Assembly (NCBI GenBank): GCA_963807305.1
Contig: CAWEBN010000014.1
Coordinates: forward strand, 62,001 to 126,000
Source: JAOPZW01 sp963807305
GTDB lineage: Bacteria > Actinomycetota > Thermoleophilia > Solirubrobacterales > Solirubrobacteraceae
Reading direction: 5' to 3'
Length of the DNA stretch: 64,000 bases
Part shown: piece by piece, positions 16,165 through 24,372 of the stretch
How the letters are laid out: the number at the start of each line of letters is the position of its first letter
How positions within the stretch are numbered: the stretch's first letter is position 1
Position numbers and translations under genes: made by a program
The notes under the pieces: generated by a model
Told to the model about the DNA's origin: nothing
What the model saw: the letters and a program-made list of their open reading frames with translations, nothing else
The model's database searches: none

Positions 16165-16883
16165 CCATCTTCGAAGGCAGAACGGCGCTCGTCACCGGCG
16201 CCAGCGGCGGGATCGGGCGCCGGATCGCAGAGCGGCTCGCCGCGGCGGGCGCCACGCTCGCGCTGCACTACGCCTCCAACGCCGAGCCGGCGCAGGAGCT
16301 CGCGTCGGCGTTGCCGAAGGCGGCCGCGTTCCGCGCGGACCTCGGCGACGCCGATGCGCCCGACCGCCTGGTCGACGAGGTGGAGTCGGTCTTCGGGCCC
16401 GTCGACGTGCTCGTGGCCAACCACGGCCGCAGCCAGATCGCCCGCCTCGAGGACGTCGACGCCGCCGCCTTCGACCACATGCTCGCCGTCAACCTGCGCG
16501 CGCCGTTCCTGCTCGCCCGTCGCACGCTTCCCAAGATGAGCGAGCGCGGCTTCGGGCGCGTGCTCTTCATGTCCTCGGTCGCCGGGCTCACGGGCGGCAT
16601 CGTCGGCCCGCACTACGCCGCCTCGAAGGCCGGCCTGCACGGCCTCACGCACTACCTCGCGCGCCGCTCCGCCGGCGACGGCGTGACGGTCAACGCCCTG
16701 GCGCCCGCCCTCATCGAGAAGACGGGCATGCTCCCCGGCGACCCCGGCGCGCTGGCCACGATGATCCCCGTCGGCCGCCTCGGCCGCCCCGAGGAGGTCG
16801 CCGACCTCGCCCTGGCCGTGCTGCGCAACGGCTACATGACCAACCAGGTCGTGTCGCTCGACGGCGGTATGCACCCGCGGTAG
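16161..16883 (+). CDS. FabG-like short-chain dehydrogenase/reductase
   Basis: A 240-residue SDR with TGASGGIG cofactor motif, NHG (variant of NAG), SSVAGL and YAASKAGLHG containing the Tyr-Lys pair, and a C-terminal GRLGRPEEVADL as in FabG. The N-terminal motif pattern suits NAD(P)H. It overlaps the XRE-cupin stop by ATGA and is probably co-transcribed with it. Substrate unknown. Confidence 0.85.
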   Translation: MTIFEGRTALVTGASGGIGRRIAERLAAAGATLALHYASNAEPAQELASALPKAAAFRADLGDADAPDRLVDEVESVFGPVDVLVANHGRSQIARLEDVDAAAFDHMLAVNLRAPFLLARRTLPKMSERGFGRVLFMSSVAGLTGGIVGPHYAASKAGLHGLTHYLARRSAGDGVTVNALAPALIEKTGMLPGDPGALATMIPVGRLGRPEEVADLALAVLRNGYMTNQVVSLDGGMHPR

Positions 16884-16890
16884 TCCCCGC

Positions 16891-16950
16891 GGCGTCCGTC
16901 CTCGCGGCGTGCGTCCCCGCGGCGTCCGTCCCCGTGGCGTGCGTCCTCGC
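16891..16950 (+). repeat. 15-base tandem repeat, four units
   Basis: Four head-to-tail copies of GGCGTsCGTCCyCGy, alternating so that a 30-base unit appears twice. It starts 7 bases after the SDR stop codon. The period is a multiple of three (would read RGVRP), but no coding frame with a start supports it. Confidence 0.7.
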
Positions 16951-17215
16951 GGCGCCAGCCGCGACCCGCGGCCGAGTCACCGAAGGAGAGAGGACCAGGG
17001 GAGGCCGCGCCGCGCCTGCCGCTCCGCACTCGCGCGCACCTTGGTGCACGAATCGCGGGTGTTTCTCAGCAGGCAATTCGGTGCGTGCTGTCTTTGCCAT
17101 CCATGAGCGCGCTTCGACAGCACGCGCGTGTGTGGCACCCAGACGCGGCCGCCGGCGGAGCGGCCGGCAGTCCGAACCCCGCGGGTGCTCGTTCCCCTCG
17201 GTGACTTGACTCGAG

Positions 17216-17270
17216 GCGTCGCCCACGTCGGCGGACGGGGCCGCGCGGCGTCGCCCACGTGGGCGGACGG
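17216..17270 (+). repeat. 23-base direct repeat with one mismatch
   Basis: GCGTCGCCCACGTsGGCGG plus ACGG occurs at 17216-17238 and 17248-17270, separated by 9 bases, in the non-coding gap before the DUF2236 gene end. No function is apparent. Confidence 0.6.
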
Positions 17271-17287
17271 AGCGGCGGGCGGTGGCG

Positions 17288-18103
17288 CTACGCAGCGCGG
17301 CGCGCGCTAGGCACAACCCGCAGGCGCTCGGGCAGGAACGGCACCACGAAGCGCTTGGCGTACTCGGCCCCACCACGGATCGCGACCGCGCGCACCGGGT
17401 CCCAGGCGAAGCCGTATTGGCGGCGCAGGCGCGGCGGGAGCAGGCCGATGGTGATCTGGTTGGCGAGCTCGAGGACAGGGCGCATGCGCAGCGGGACCGG
17501 CGGACGCATGACGATCTGGACCGCGAGGTCGCGCGCCTCGTCGGTCACGTGCAGGTCCTCGCCCTCGACCATGTCGAGCATGTAGGCCTGAAAGTCGTCC
17601 CACGTCGAGGGCATCTCGGCGGCGCGCAGGCCGAACTGACGGCCGACGAGACGGTAGTCGGCCCACAGCGCCTCGCGCTCGGCCGCGCTCAGCGCGGTCA
17701 CGTAGCGCTGGTAGACGACCGCGGCCGAGTCGGCCAGCGAGGCGAGGATCCACAGCAGCAGCGCGGGGTCGTCGGCCGCGTACGGCGTTCCGGCGGCGAA
17801 GCGCCCGGCGGGCGCGGCGAGCTCCCCGCGCACGCGACGGTGCATGGCACGAACCCGGCGGGTCGCCCGCCGCGCGTCCTCGGCCGGCCCGAAGGCGACG
17901 AGGTCGAGCACCCGGGCCGTGCGCGCCAGGCGCTTGTACGGCTCGTCGAGCGCGCCGGTGTGCGCGAAGAAGCCCGCGAAGGCGACCGGATGCGCCGCCT
18001 GCATGAGCAGCGCGCGCGGGCCGGACAGCCCGACCACCTGCTCGCGGATCACCCGGCGCAGCATCGAGTCGGCGGTGAACAGGCTCTCGGAGGACACGCC
18101 CAT
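17288..18103 (-). CDS. DUF2236 oxygenase family protein (MpaB/latex-clearing type)
   Basis: The 271-residue helical protein shows the DUF2236 pattern: LLMQAAHPVAFAG near the N-terminus, R-x7-V-x-AMHRRV in the middle and WDDFQAYMLDMV. Characterised relatives are heme b oxygenases such as latex-clearing protein Lcp and fungal MpaB; whether this one binds heme is inference. ATG 18103 is chosen over upstream TTG because TACTCT (18109-18114) ends 5 bases before it. It diverges from the siroheme-heme operon. Confidence 0.8.
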   Translation of the reverse strand: MGVSSESLFTADSMLRRVIREQVVGLSGPRALLMQAAHPVAFAGFFAHTGALDEPYKRLARTARVLDLVAFGPAEDARRATRRVRAMHRRVRGELAAPAGRFAAGTPYAADDPALLLWILASLADSAAVVYQRYVTALSAAEREALWADYRLVGRQFGLRAAEMPSTWDDFQAYMLDMVEGEDLHVTDEARDLAVQIVMRPPVPLRMRPVLELANQITIGLLPPRLRRQYGFAWDPVRAVAIRGGAEYAKRFVVPFLPERLRVVPSARRAA

Positions 18104-18122
18104 GACCAAGAGTACGGGCGAC

Positions 18123-18128
18123 TACCCT
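18123..18128 (+). promoter_or_regulatory. -10 box TACCCT for the siroheme-moco-ccm-hem operon
   Basis: TACCCT ends 9 bases before ATG 18138. The divergent DUF2236 gene has its own TACTCT box at 18109-18114, so two promoters sit within about 35 bases. Confidence 0.5.
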
Positions 18129-18137
18129 TTGGGGACG

Positions 18138-18878
18138 ATGCCTGCCGCCGCCTACGCCGGAAAGGAATGCGTCTGCCAGTTCCGTCGCGGGATCTGCGAC
18201 CAGACCTGCGTGCGCGACATGCTGGACACGCCGTTCTACATCGCGTGCCTGAAGCTGGCGGGGCGGCGCTGCGTGGTCGTCGGCGGAGGCGAGATCGGGC
18301 TCGAGAAGGTCGAGGGGCTGCTGGCCTGCGACGCCGACGTGACGCTGATCTCGCCCGGCGCCGTGCCCGAGCTCGACGAGCTGGCCGCCGAGCGTTCGAT
18401 CGCATGGGAGCGGCGCGCCTACGCCGGCCCCGAGGACCTCGAGGGCGCCTTCATGGTCATCGCCTCGACCGACGACACCGACATCAACATCGCCGTCTAC
18501 GACGACGCGGAGCGCCGCGCGATGCTCGTCAACGTCGTCGACGTCCCGCCGCTGTGCAACTTCATCCTTCCCGCCATCGTGCGCACCGGCCCCCTGGCGA
18601 TCGCGATCTCGACCGCCGGCGCCTCGCCGGCCCTGGCCAAGCGGATGAAGACCGAGGTCGCCGAGCTTTTCGGTGAGGAGTACGCCGAGCTCGCGGTGAT
18701 GCTCAACGACGTCCGCGGCTGGGCCAAGGGCACGCTGGCCACGTACCAGGACCGCAAGGACTTCTTCGAGGGGATCGTCAACGGCGACCCCGACCCGATC
18801 GCGCTGCTGCGCGCGGGCGACCGCCAGGCGGTGCGCGACCTCATCGACGGCGCGCGCAGCGCGGTGTCCCCTGCCTGA
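18138..18878 (+). CDS. Precorrin-2 dehydrogenase / sirohydrochlorin ferrochelatase domain protein
   Basis: The 246-residue protein matches the N-terminal half of CysG (Met8 type): VVVGGGEIGLEKVEGLL binds NAD, ASTDDTDIN and VNVVDVPPLCNFILPA are family motifs, and GASPALAKR follows. It oxidises precorrin-2 to sirohydrochlorin on the way to siroheme. A Cys cluster precedes the domain (C-x-C-x7-C-x3-C at about residues 10-23), which CysG lacks. ATG 18138 is preferred for the TACCCT box; ATG 18102 is an in-frame alternative that would share CATG with the DUF2236 start. Confidence 0.85.
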   Translation: MPAAAYAGKECVCQFRRGICDQTCVRDMLDTPFYIACLKLAGRRCVVVGGGEIGLEKVEGLLACDADVTLISPGAVPELDELAAERSIAWERRAYAGPEDLEGAFMVIASTDDTDINIAVYDDAERRAMLVNVVDVPPLCNFILPAIVRTGPLAIAISTAGASPALAKRMKTEVAELFGEEYAELAVMLNDVRGWAKGTLATYQDRKDFFEGIVNGDPDPIALLRAGDRQAVRDLIDGARSAVSPA

Positions 18879-19360
18879 TGGGCGACCTCACGCATCTCGA
18901 CGCCGAGGGCACTGCGCGGATGGTCGACGTCGGCGCCAAGGAGGTCACCGCGCGGCGCGCCGTGGCACGGGCCGTGGTGCGCATGACCCCCGCCACGGCC
19001 GAGCGCGTCGCGGCCGGCGACGCGCCCAAGGGGGACGTGCTCGGCGTTGCCCGCATCGCGGGCATCCAGGCGGCCAAGCGCACCGGCGAGCTGATCCCCC
19101 TGTGCCATCCGGTCGGCCTCGACCATGTCGACGTCGACGCGGAGCTCGACCCCGCCGAGGGCACGGTCACCCTCACCGCCACCGCCGCCGTCACCGCGCG
19201 CACCGGCGTCGAGATGGAGGCCATGACCGCGGCGGCCGTCGCATCACTGACGGTCTACGACATGGTCAAGGGCCTCGAGCGCGGCGTCCGCATCGAGGCG
19301 GTGGAGCTGCTGAGCAAGTCGGGTGGGCGCAGCGGCCACTGGGTCCGCGACGCGGGCTAG
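18878..19360 (+). CDS. moaC: Cyclic pyranopterin monophosphate synthase MoaC
   Basis: The 160-residue protein carries the MoaC signatures MVDVGAKEVTAR, LIPLCHPVGLDHV and GVEMEAMTAAAVASLTVYDM, plus KSGGRSG near the end. It converts the MoaA product to cPMP, the first tricyclic intermediate of molybdenum cofactor. Its ATG overlaps the previous stop (TGATG). Confidence 0.96.
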   Translation: MGDLTHLDAEGTARMVDVGAKEVTARRAVARAVVRMTPATAERVAAGDAPKGDVLGVARIAGIQAAKRTGELIPLCHPVGLDHVDVDAELDPAEGTVTLTATAAVTARTGVEMEAMTAAAVASLTVYDMVKGLERGVRIEAVELLSKSGGRSGHWVRDAG

Positions 19361-19431
19361 GGCCTCGCGCCCGCGAGCGGGCGCTGCACCCGTCGGGCGG
19401 GCGCCGAGCGCCACGGCTATCGTCCGGCGCA

Positions 19432-19917
19432 GTGCGCACCGTGGTCATGACCGTCTCCAGCAGCGTCTCGCGCCGCGAGGCCGAGGACACCTCGGGCCCG
19501 CTGCTCGCCCATCTCGCCGAGGACGCGGGGGCCGAGATCGTGGCCATGGAGGTGGTGCCCGACGACTTCGCCCTCATCGAGGACCGGCTGCACCACTACG
19601 TCGACGCCGGCGTGAGCTTCGTCTTCACCACCGGCGGCACCGGCCTGACCCCGGACGACATCACGCCCGAGGCGACGTGGGCCGTCATCGCCCGCGAGGC
19701 GCCCGGCATCGCGGAGGCCATGCGCGCGGTGAGCGCGCAGCACACGCCGATGGGCATCCTCAGCCGCGGCGTGGCGGGCGTGGCGGGCCAGACCCTGATC
19801 GTCAACTTCCCCGGCAACCCGAAGGCGATCGAGCAGCTCTTCCCGGTGCTGGCGCCGGTGCTCGGGCACGCCGCCGCCACGCTGAGCAGCGAAGGTGGCA
19901 GCCGCGCCAGCCATTGA
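19432..19917 (+). CDS. mogA: Molybdopterin adenylyltransferase MogA/MoaB family
   Basis: A 161-residue protein with TTGGTGLTPDDITPEAT, the molybdopterin-binding motif, AQHTPMGILSRGVAG and LIVNFPGNPKA. It adenylates molybdopterin before molybdate insertion. GTG 19432 is the start; TATCGT (19418-19423) ends 8 bases before it, suggesting an internal promoter in the operon. The end overlaps ccmA by 23 bases. Confidence 0.92.
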   Translation: MRTVVMTVSSSVSRREAEDTSGPLLAHLAEDAGAEIVAMEVVPDDFALIEDRLHHYVDAGVSFVFTTGGTGLTPDDITPEATWAVIAREAPGIAEAMRAVSAQHTPMGILSRGVAGVAGQTLIVNFPGNPKAIEQLFPVLAPVLGHAAATLSSEGGSRASH

Positions 19918-20581
19918 GCTCGCGGGTCTGACGCGCCGCTACGGCGAGCGAGTGGCGCTGCAGGACGTCACGCTGACCTTGCCGGCCGGCGCGACGCTCG
20001 TGGTCTTCGGCCCCAACGGGGCCGGCAAGTCGACGCTGCTCCGAGTGCTCGCGACGTTGCTGCGCCCGCACGCGGGCACGGCGCGGGTCCTCGGCCACGC
20101 ACTGCCCGACGAGGGGTGGGCCGTGCGCGGGCGCATCGGGCTGCTCGGCCACGCGCCGCTGCTCTACCGCGACCTCAGCGGGCGCGAGAACCTCGCCTTC
20201 CACGCGCGGCTGCACGGGGTGGCGCTCGAGCGCGCGTGGGAGCTGCTCGAGCGCGTCGGGCTGACCGCCCGTGCGGATGACAAGGTGCACACCTACTCGC
20301 GCGGGATGGTCCAGCGCCTGGCCGTGTGCCGCGCCGTGCTGCACGACCCCGAGGTCCTGCTCCTCGACGAGCCCCGCGCCAACCTCGACCCCGCGGCCGC
20401 CGAGCTCGTCGAGCCGCTCATCGGGGCCTCGAGCGGGCGGACGCGGATCGTCACCAGCCACGACCCGGCCGGTGGGCTGGCCGAGGCAGACCTCGCGCTG
20501 GGCCTGCGCGCGGGGCGCGCCGACCTGGTGGCGCCGGCGGCCGAGATCGACGCCGCGCGCATCGGGGCGCTGTACCGGTGA
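19895..20581 (+). CDS. ccmA: Heme exporter ABC ATPase CcmA
   Basis: The 228-residue ATPase has Walker A GPNGAGKST, the CcmA-style signature YSRGMVQRLAVCRA in place of LSGGQ, Walker B LLLDEP and the switch His in SHD. It drives release of heme-CcmE in cytochrome c maturation with CcmB/CcmC. GTG 19895 start lies within the end of mogA. Confidence 0.9.
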   Translation: MAAAPAIELAGLTRRYGERVALQDVTLTLPAGATLVVFGPNGAGKSTLLRVLATLLRPHAGTARVLGHALPDEGWAVRGRIGLLGHAPLLYRDLSGRENLAFHARLHGVALERAWELLERVGLTARADDKVHTYSRGMVQRLAVCRAVLHDPEVLLLDEPRANLDPAAAELVEPLIGASSGRTRIVTSHDPAGGLAEADLALGLRAGRADLVAPAAEIDAARIGALYR

Positions 20582-21255
20582 GGCGAACGGTCGGCGCGGT
20601 GCTGCGCAAGGAGCTGCGCCTCGAGCTGCGCGCGCCGCAGGCCGTGCCCGCGATGGCGCTCTTCAGCGTCACGACCCTCGTCGTCTTCCACTTCGCGCTG
20701 CAGCGCGGCCAGGTGGACGGCGACCTCGCCGCCGGCGTGCTGTGGGTGACCCTGCTCTTCGCCGCCATGCTCGGGACCAGCCGCCTGTTCGTCGCCGACC
20801 ACGAGGAGGGCGGGCTCGACGGGTTCCTGCTGGCACCGGTCGACCGCACGGCGCTGCTGGTGGCCAAGGCGCTGGCGCTGCTCGGCTTCCTGGCCGCGGT
20901 CGAGGTCGTCGCCGTGCCCGCCTTCGGGCTGCTGCTGCTCGGGCCGACCCCCGACGCCGGCGCGGTCGCCTCGCTGGTGCTCGTGCTGCTGCTCGCGGAT
21001 GTGGGCATCGCGGTGGTCGGCACCCTGGTCGGGGCCCTCGCGGTGCAGACCCGCGCCCGCGACCTGCTCGTGCCGCTGCTGGCGCTGCCGCTCCTGATTC
21101 CGGTGGTCATCGCGGCCGCGAAGGCCACCACGCCGCTCTTCCTGGCCGGTGGCGCCGAGGCGCTCCCAACGCGCTGGCTGGCCGTCCTCGGCCTCTATGA
21201 TCTGGTCTTCGGGCTGCTTGCCTACGCGGTGTTCGACTACCTCGTAGAGGACTGA
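20578..21255 (+). CDS. ccmB: Heme exporter membrane subunit CcmB
   Basis: A 225-residue protein with six hydrophobic segments and CcmB motifs: LRKELRLELRAPQA at the cytoplasmic N-terminus, LGTSRLFVADHEEGGLDGFLLAPV and LLALPLLIPVVIA. It pairs with CcmA. GTG start overlaps the ccmA stop (GTGA). Confidence 0.92.
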   Translation: MRRTVGAVLRKELRLELRAPQAVPAMALFSVTTLVVFHFALQRGQVDGDLAAGVLWVTLLFAAMLGTSRLFVADHEEGGLDGFLLAPVDRTALLVAKALALLGFLAAVEVVAVPAFGLLLLGPTPDAGAVASLVLVLLLADVGIAVVGTLVGALAVQTRARDLLVPLLALPLLIPVVIAAAKATTPLFLAGGAEALPTRWLAVLGLYDLVFGLLAYAVFDYLVED

Positions 21256-21264
21256 ATCGCCTCC

Positions 21265-22005
21265 TTGCTGTACGGAACGCGCCTACGCGCCCTGTCGATC
21301 CTGGCGGCCGTCACGCTCACGGCGGGCTTCGGCCTGGCCTTCTTCTATGCGCCCATGGACGCCGACCAGGGCTTCATGCAGAAGATCTTCTACGTCCACG
21401 TGCCCCTGGCCATCGTTGCGCTGGGCGGCTTCGTCTTCGGCGGGATCATGGCCATCCAGCACCTGCGCACGCGCGACCCGCGCTACGACCTGCGCTCCTA
21501 CGTGGCGATCCACCTGAGCCTCGTGCTCGGCGCCGGCGTGCTCATCACCGGCTCGATCTGGGCCAAGGCGAGCTGGGGGCATTGGTGGGTGTGGGACGAG
21601 CCGACGCTCGTCTCCTTCCTCGTCGTCTTCCTGCTCTACGCGACCTACCAGCCGCTGCGCTTCTCGATCGAGGACCCCGAGCGCCAGGCCCGCTACGCCA
21701 GCGTCTTCGCGATCACCGCCGGCGCCTTCGTCCCGCTGAACTTCCTGGCCGTGCGCCTGGCCCAGGCCTACACCCATCCGCGTGTGTTCGCGACGGCCGA
21801 CGGCGGCCTACCGGCGAAGATGCAGCTGCCCTTCTACCTGTGCCTGATCGGGATGGCGCTGCTCTTCGCCACACTGTGGAAGTACGAGATGACCTCCAAG
21901 CACACCTCGGCCCAGCTGCGCTCGCTGCGGCGCAAGCTCGGCGGGGACGACGCCGTGGTGCCCCAGGGACGCACCGCCGCCCCCACCATGGGGACGAGCG
22001 CGTGA
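21265..22005 (+). CDS. ccmC: Cytochrome c biogenesis protein CcmC
   Basis: The 246-residue, six-segment protein has the heme-handling WWD motif (WGHWWVWDEP), IFYVHVP with a conserved His and LHL-type His in VAIHLSL. It loads heme onto CcmE at the outer membrane face. TTG 21265 is used as start, 9 bases after ccmB. A hydrophilic tail of about 40 residues follows the last membrane segment. Confidence 0.93.
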   Translation: MLYGTRLRALSILAAVTLTAGFGLAFFYAPMDADQGFMQKIFYVHVPLAIVALGGFVFGGIMAIQHLRTRDPRYDLRSYVAIHLSLVLGAGVLITGSIWAKASWGHWWVWDEPTLVSFLVVFLLYATYQPLRFSIEDPERQARYASVFAITAGAFVPLNFLAVRLAQAYTHPRVFATADGGLPAKMQLPFYLCLIGMALLFATLWKYEMTSKHTSAQLRSLRRKLGGDDAVVPQGRTAAPTMGTSA

Positions 22006-22190
22006 CGAACGCGCTGCCTGACAACACGGGCTACGTCGCCGCCGCCTACCTCGTCTTCTTCGCGCTGGTCCTCATCTACGTGGTGATCATGTCGGCCAAG
22101 CTGTCGCGCTTCGAGCGCGAGCTGTCCGAGCTCGAGGAGCTGGCCGACGAGCGCGTCGAGGAGCGCGAGCGTGAGACGGTGGGCACCTGA
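22002..22190 (+). CDS. CcmD-like small membrane protein
   Basis: A 62-residue protein with one membrane segment (about residues 12-31) followed by a charged Glu/Arg coiled tail. Position directly after ccmC (GTGA overlap) and topology match CcmD, which stabilises the CcmABC-CcmE complex; CcmD proteins have little sequence conservation, so identity rests on context. Its stop overlaps the hemA start (TGATG). Confidence 0.75.
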   Translation: MTNALPDNTGYVAAAYLVFFALVLIYVVIMSAKLSRFERELSELEELADERVEERERETVGT

Positions 22191-23527
22191 TGGAGCTGCT
22201 CGTCCTCGGCATCTCGCACAACACCGCGCCGGTGGCGCTGCGCGAGCGCCTGGCCTTGACCGAGCGCGCCGCCACGCGCTTCATGACCGAGCTCGTCGCC
22301 CACGAGGAGATCGACGAGGCGGTCGCCATCTCGACGTGCAACCGCACGGAGATCTACCTGGTGACCGCGGATCCCGTGCGTGCGGAGGCCGAGCTGCTGG
22401 GCCAGCTCGCCCAGCGGGCCGACATCCGGCCGACCGAGCTCACCCCGGTCGTCTACTCGCCGCGCAACTGCGATGCGGCGCGCCAGCTCTACCGCGTGAC
22501 CGCCGGCCTGGACTCGATGATCGTCGGCGAGGCCGAGGTCCAGGGCCAGGTCCGCCGTGCCTATGAGGCGGCGCTCGAGGCCGGCACCACCGGGCCGATG
22601 ACCAACCGCCTCTTCAGCGCCGCGCTGCAGGCCGGCAAGCGCGTGCGCACGGAGACCGGCATCGCGCGCGAGCGCGTCAGCATCTCGAGCGTGGCCGTCG
22701 ACCTCGCCCGCGAGGTCGTCGGTGACCTCGAGTCGCGCTCGGTGATCATCATCGGCGCCGGCGAAACGGCCGAGCTGACGGCCCAGGCGCTGGTCGATCA
22801 GGGCGTGCGGACCGTCTTCGTGGCCAACCGCCACGCCGACCGCGCGCGCTCGCTGGCCGAGCGCTTCGGCGGCGAGGTCGGCTCGCTGGACTCGCTGCCG
22901 GCGCGCCTGGACCAGGCCGACATCGTCGTCTCCTCGACCTCCTCGCCGCATCCGATCGTCGAGGCCGACGACCTCGCCGAGGTCATGCGGGTCCGCGACG
23001 GACGGCCGCTCGTGCTCATCGATATCGCCGTTCCGCGCGACATCGAGCATGCGTGCGGCGAGCTCGACGGCGTGAGCGTCTACGACATGGACGATCTGCA
23101 GGCCGTCGTCCGGCGCAACCTGAGCGTGCGCGAGGCCGAGCGGTCCCGCGCCGAGACCGTCGTCGAGGAGGAGATCCAGCGCTTCGCGCGCTGGCTGGCG
23201 CAGCTGGATGTCATGCCGACCATCGCCGCGCTGCGCGAGCACGGCGCGGAGATCGTCGATCAGGTCCTGGCCGAGAATGCGGGCCGCTGGGAGACCCTGT
23301 CGGCGCGCGACATCGCCCGCGTCGAGGCGGTGGCCCGCGCGGTCATGCAGCGGCTGCTGCACGAGCCGACGATCCGCCTGAAGGAGAGCGGCCACGGCCG
23401 CCAGCAGGTCCTGCGCGAGCTGTTCGGGCTCGACGAGGCGCCCGTGGAGGTCACCGCGCCGCCGGCCGAGGCGGCCTCCGAGGCCGCGGCGGCGGACAAC
23501 GTCCGCCCCCTCAAGCGCCGGGCGTGA
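22190..23527 (+). CDS. hemA: Glutamyl-tRNA reductase HemA
   Basis: The 445-residue protein has LGISHNTAPVALRE, the active-site Cys in STCNRTEIY, GLDSMIVGEAEVQGQVR and the NADPH domain IIGAGETAEL. It reduces glutamyl-tRNA(Glu) to glutamate-1-semialdehyde, the committed step of tetrapyrrole synthesis. It starts the hem portion of the operon directly after ccmD. Confidence 0.97.
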   Translation: MELLVLGISHNTAPVALRERLALTERAATRFMTELVAHEEIDEAVAISTCNRTEIYLVTADPVRAEAELLGQLAQRADIRPTELTPVVYSPRNCDAARQLYRVTAGLDSMIVGEAEVQGQVRRAYEAALEAGTTGPMTNRLFSAALQAGKRVRTETGIARERVSISSVAVDLAREVVGDLESRSVIIIGAGETAELTAQALVDQGVRTVFVANRHADRARSLAERFGGEVGSLDSLPARLDQADIVVSSTSSPHPIVEADDLAEVMRVRDGRPLVLIDIAVPRDIEHACGELDGVSVYDMDDLQAVVRRNLSVREAERSRAETVVEEEIQRFARWLAQLDVMPTIAALREHGAEIVDQVLAENAGRWETLSARDIARVEAVARAVMQRLLHEPTIRLKESGHGRQQVLRELFGLDEAPVEVTAPPAEAASEAAAADNVRPLKRRA

Positions 23528-24372
23528 GGATCGGGACGCGCGGCAGCGCGCTGGCCCTGGTGCAGGCGCGCCAGGTGGCGAAGCTGCTCGGCGGCGAGCA
23601 CGAGCTGGTCGAGGTCGTCACCAGCGGCGACCGCGGGGAGGCGACCTCCGACAAGGAGCGCTGGGTGCGCGAGCTCGACGCCGCGCTGCGCGACGGCACC
23701 GTCGACTGCGCCGTGCATTCGGCCAAGGACGTGCCCGCGGAGCTGCCCGGCGCCATCGCCATCGCGGCGGTGCCCGCCCGCGCCGACCCGCGCGACGCGC
23801 TGTGCGGCGCGACGACGCTGGCGGCGCTGGCTGCGGGGGCGCGCGTGGGGACGTCGTCGCTGCGCCGGGCCGCCCAGGTGCGCGCGCTGCGCGACGACCT
23901 CAGGGTGGTCGACCTGCGCGGCAACGTCGACACCCGCCTGCGCAAGCTCGAGGACGGCGACTACGACGCCATCGTGCTGGCCGCCGCCGGGCTCGAGCGC
24001 CTGGGTCGTGGCGACGCCGGCACGCCGCTGGAGGAGCTCGTTCCCGCCGCCGGCCAGGGCTGCCTGGCCGTGACCACCCGGACCGGCGAGGAGTCGCTGG
24101 TCGCTGCGATCGACGACGCAGCGGCGGCGCGGGCGCTGACCGCCGAGCGCGCCCTGGTACGGACGCTCGAGGCCGACTGCCACACGCCGGTGGGCGCTCA
24201 CGCGCAGGTGCTCGCCTCCTCCGACGCCCTGCGGCTGCGGGCCTTCGTCGGGGCCGCCGACGGCAGCGCGTGGGTGCGCGACGAGCTCGATGGAACGCAG
24301 CCCGAGCGCCTCGGAGCCGAGGTCGCCCAGCGGCTGCTGAGCGCCGGCGCCCGCGAGGTGCTGGCGTCGTGA
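23524..24372 (+). CDS. hemC: Hydroxymethylbilane synthase HemC
   Basis: The 282-residue porphobilinogen deaminase begins with IGTRGSALALVQA and includes VHSAKDVP, GTSSLRRAAQ, DLRGNVDTRL and the cofactor-attaching Cys in EADCHTPVGAHA. It links four porphobilinogens. GTG start overlaps the hemA stop (GTGA). No hemB is in the window, so it may follow elsewhere. Confidence 0.97.
   Translation: MRIGTRGSALALVQARQVAKLLGGEHELVEVVTSGDRGEATSDKERWVRELDAALRDGTVDCAVHSAKDVPAELPGAIAIAAVPARADPRDALCGATTLAALAAGARVGTSSLRRAAQVRALRDDLRVVDLRGNVDTRLRKLEDGDYDAIVLAAAGLERLGRGDAGTPLEELVPAAGQGCLAVTTRTGEESLVAAIDDAAAARALTAERALVRTLEADCHTPVGAHAQVLASSDALRLRAFVGAADGSAWVRDELDGTQPERLGAEVAQRLLSAGAREVLAS

Larger units (their letters stand above)
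16884..17287. other. 404-base intergenic region between convergent genes
   Basis: No convincing gene is seen. It holds a 15-base tandem repeat (16891-16950), an AT-richer core around 17041-17100 containing AATCGCGGGTGTTTC, and a 23-base direct repeat (17216-17238 and 17248-17270). The AATCGCGsGTGTTTC core recurs in the other large convergent gap at 27950. Since both flanking genes end here, no flanking promoter is expected, so a small RNA or a repeat element is worth testing. Confidence 0.5.

Noticed and set aside
18101..18104. Third CATG divergent start overlap (DUF2236 and precorrin-2 dehydrogenase)
   Set aside because: The dehydrogenase start at 18138 has a better promoter and ribosome context, so the overlap is probably not real.
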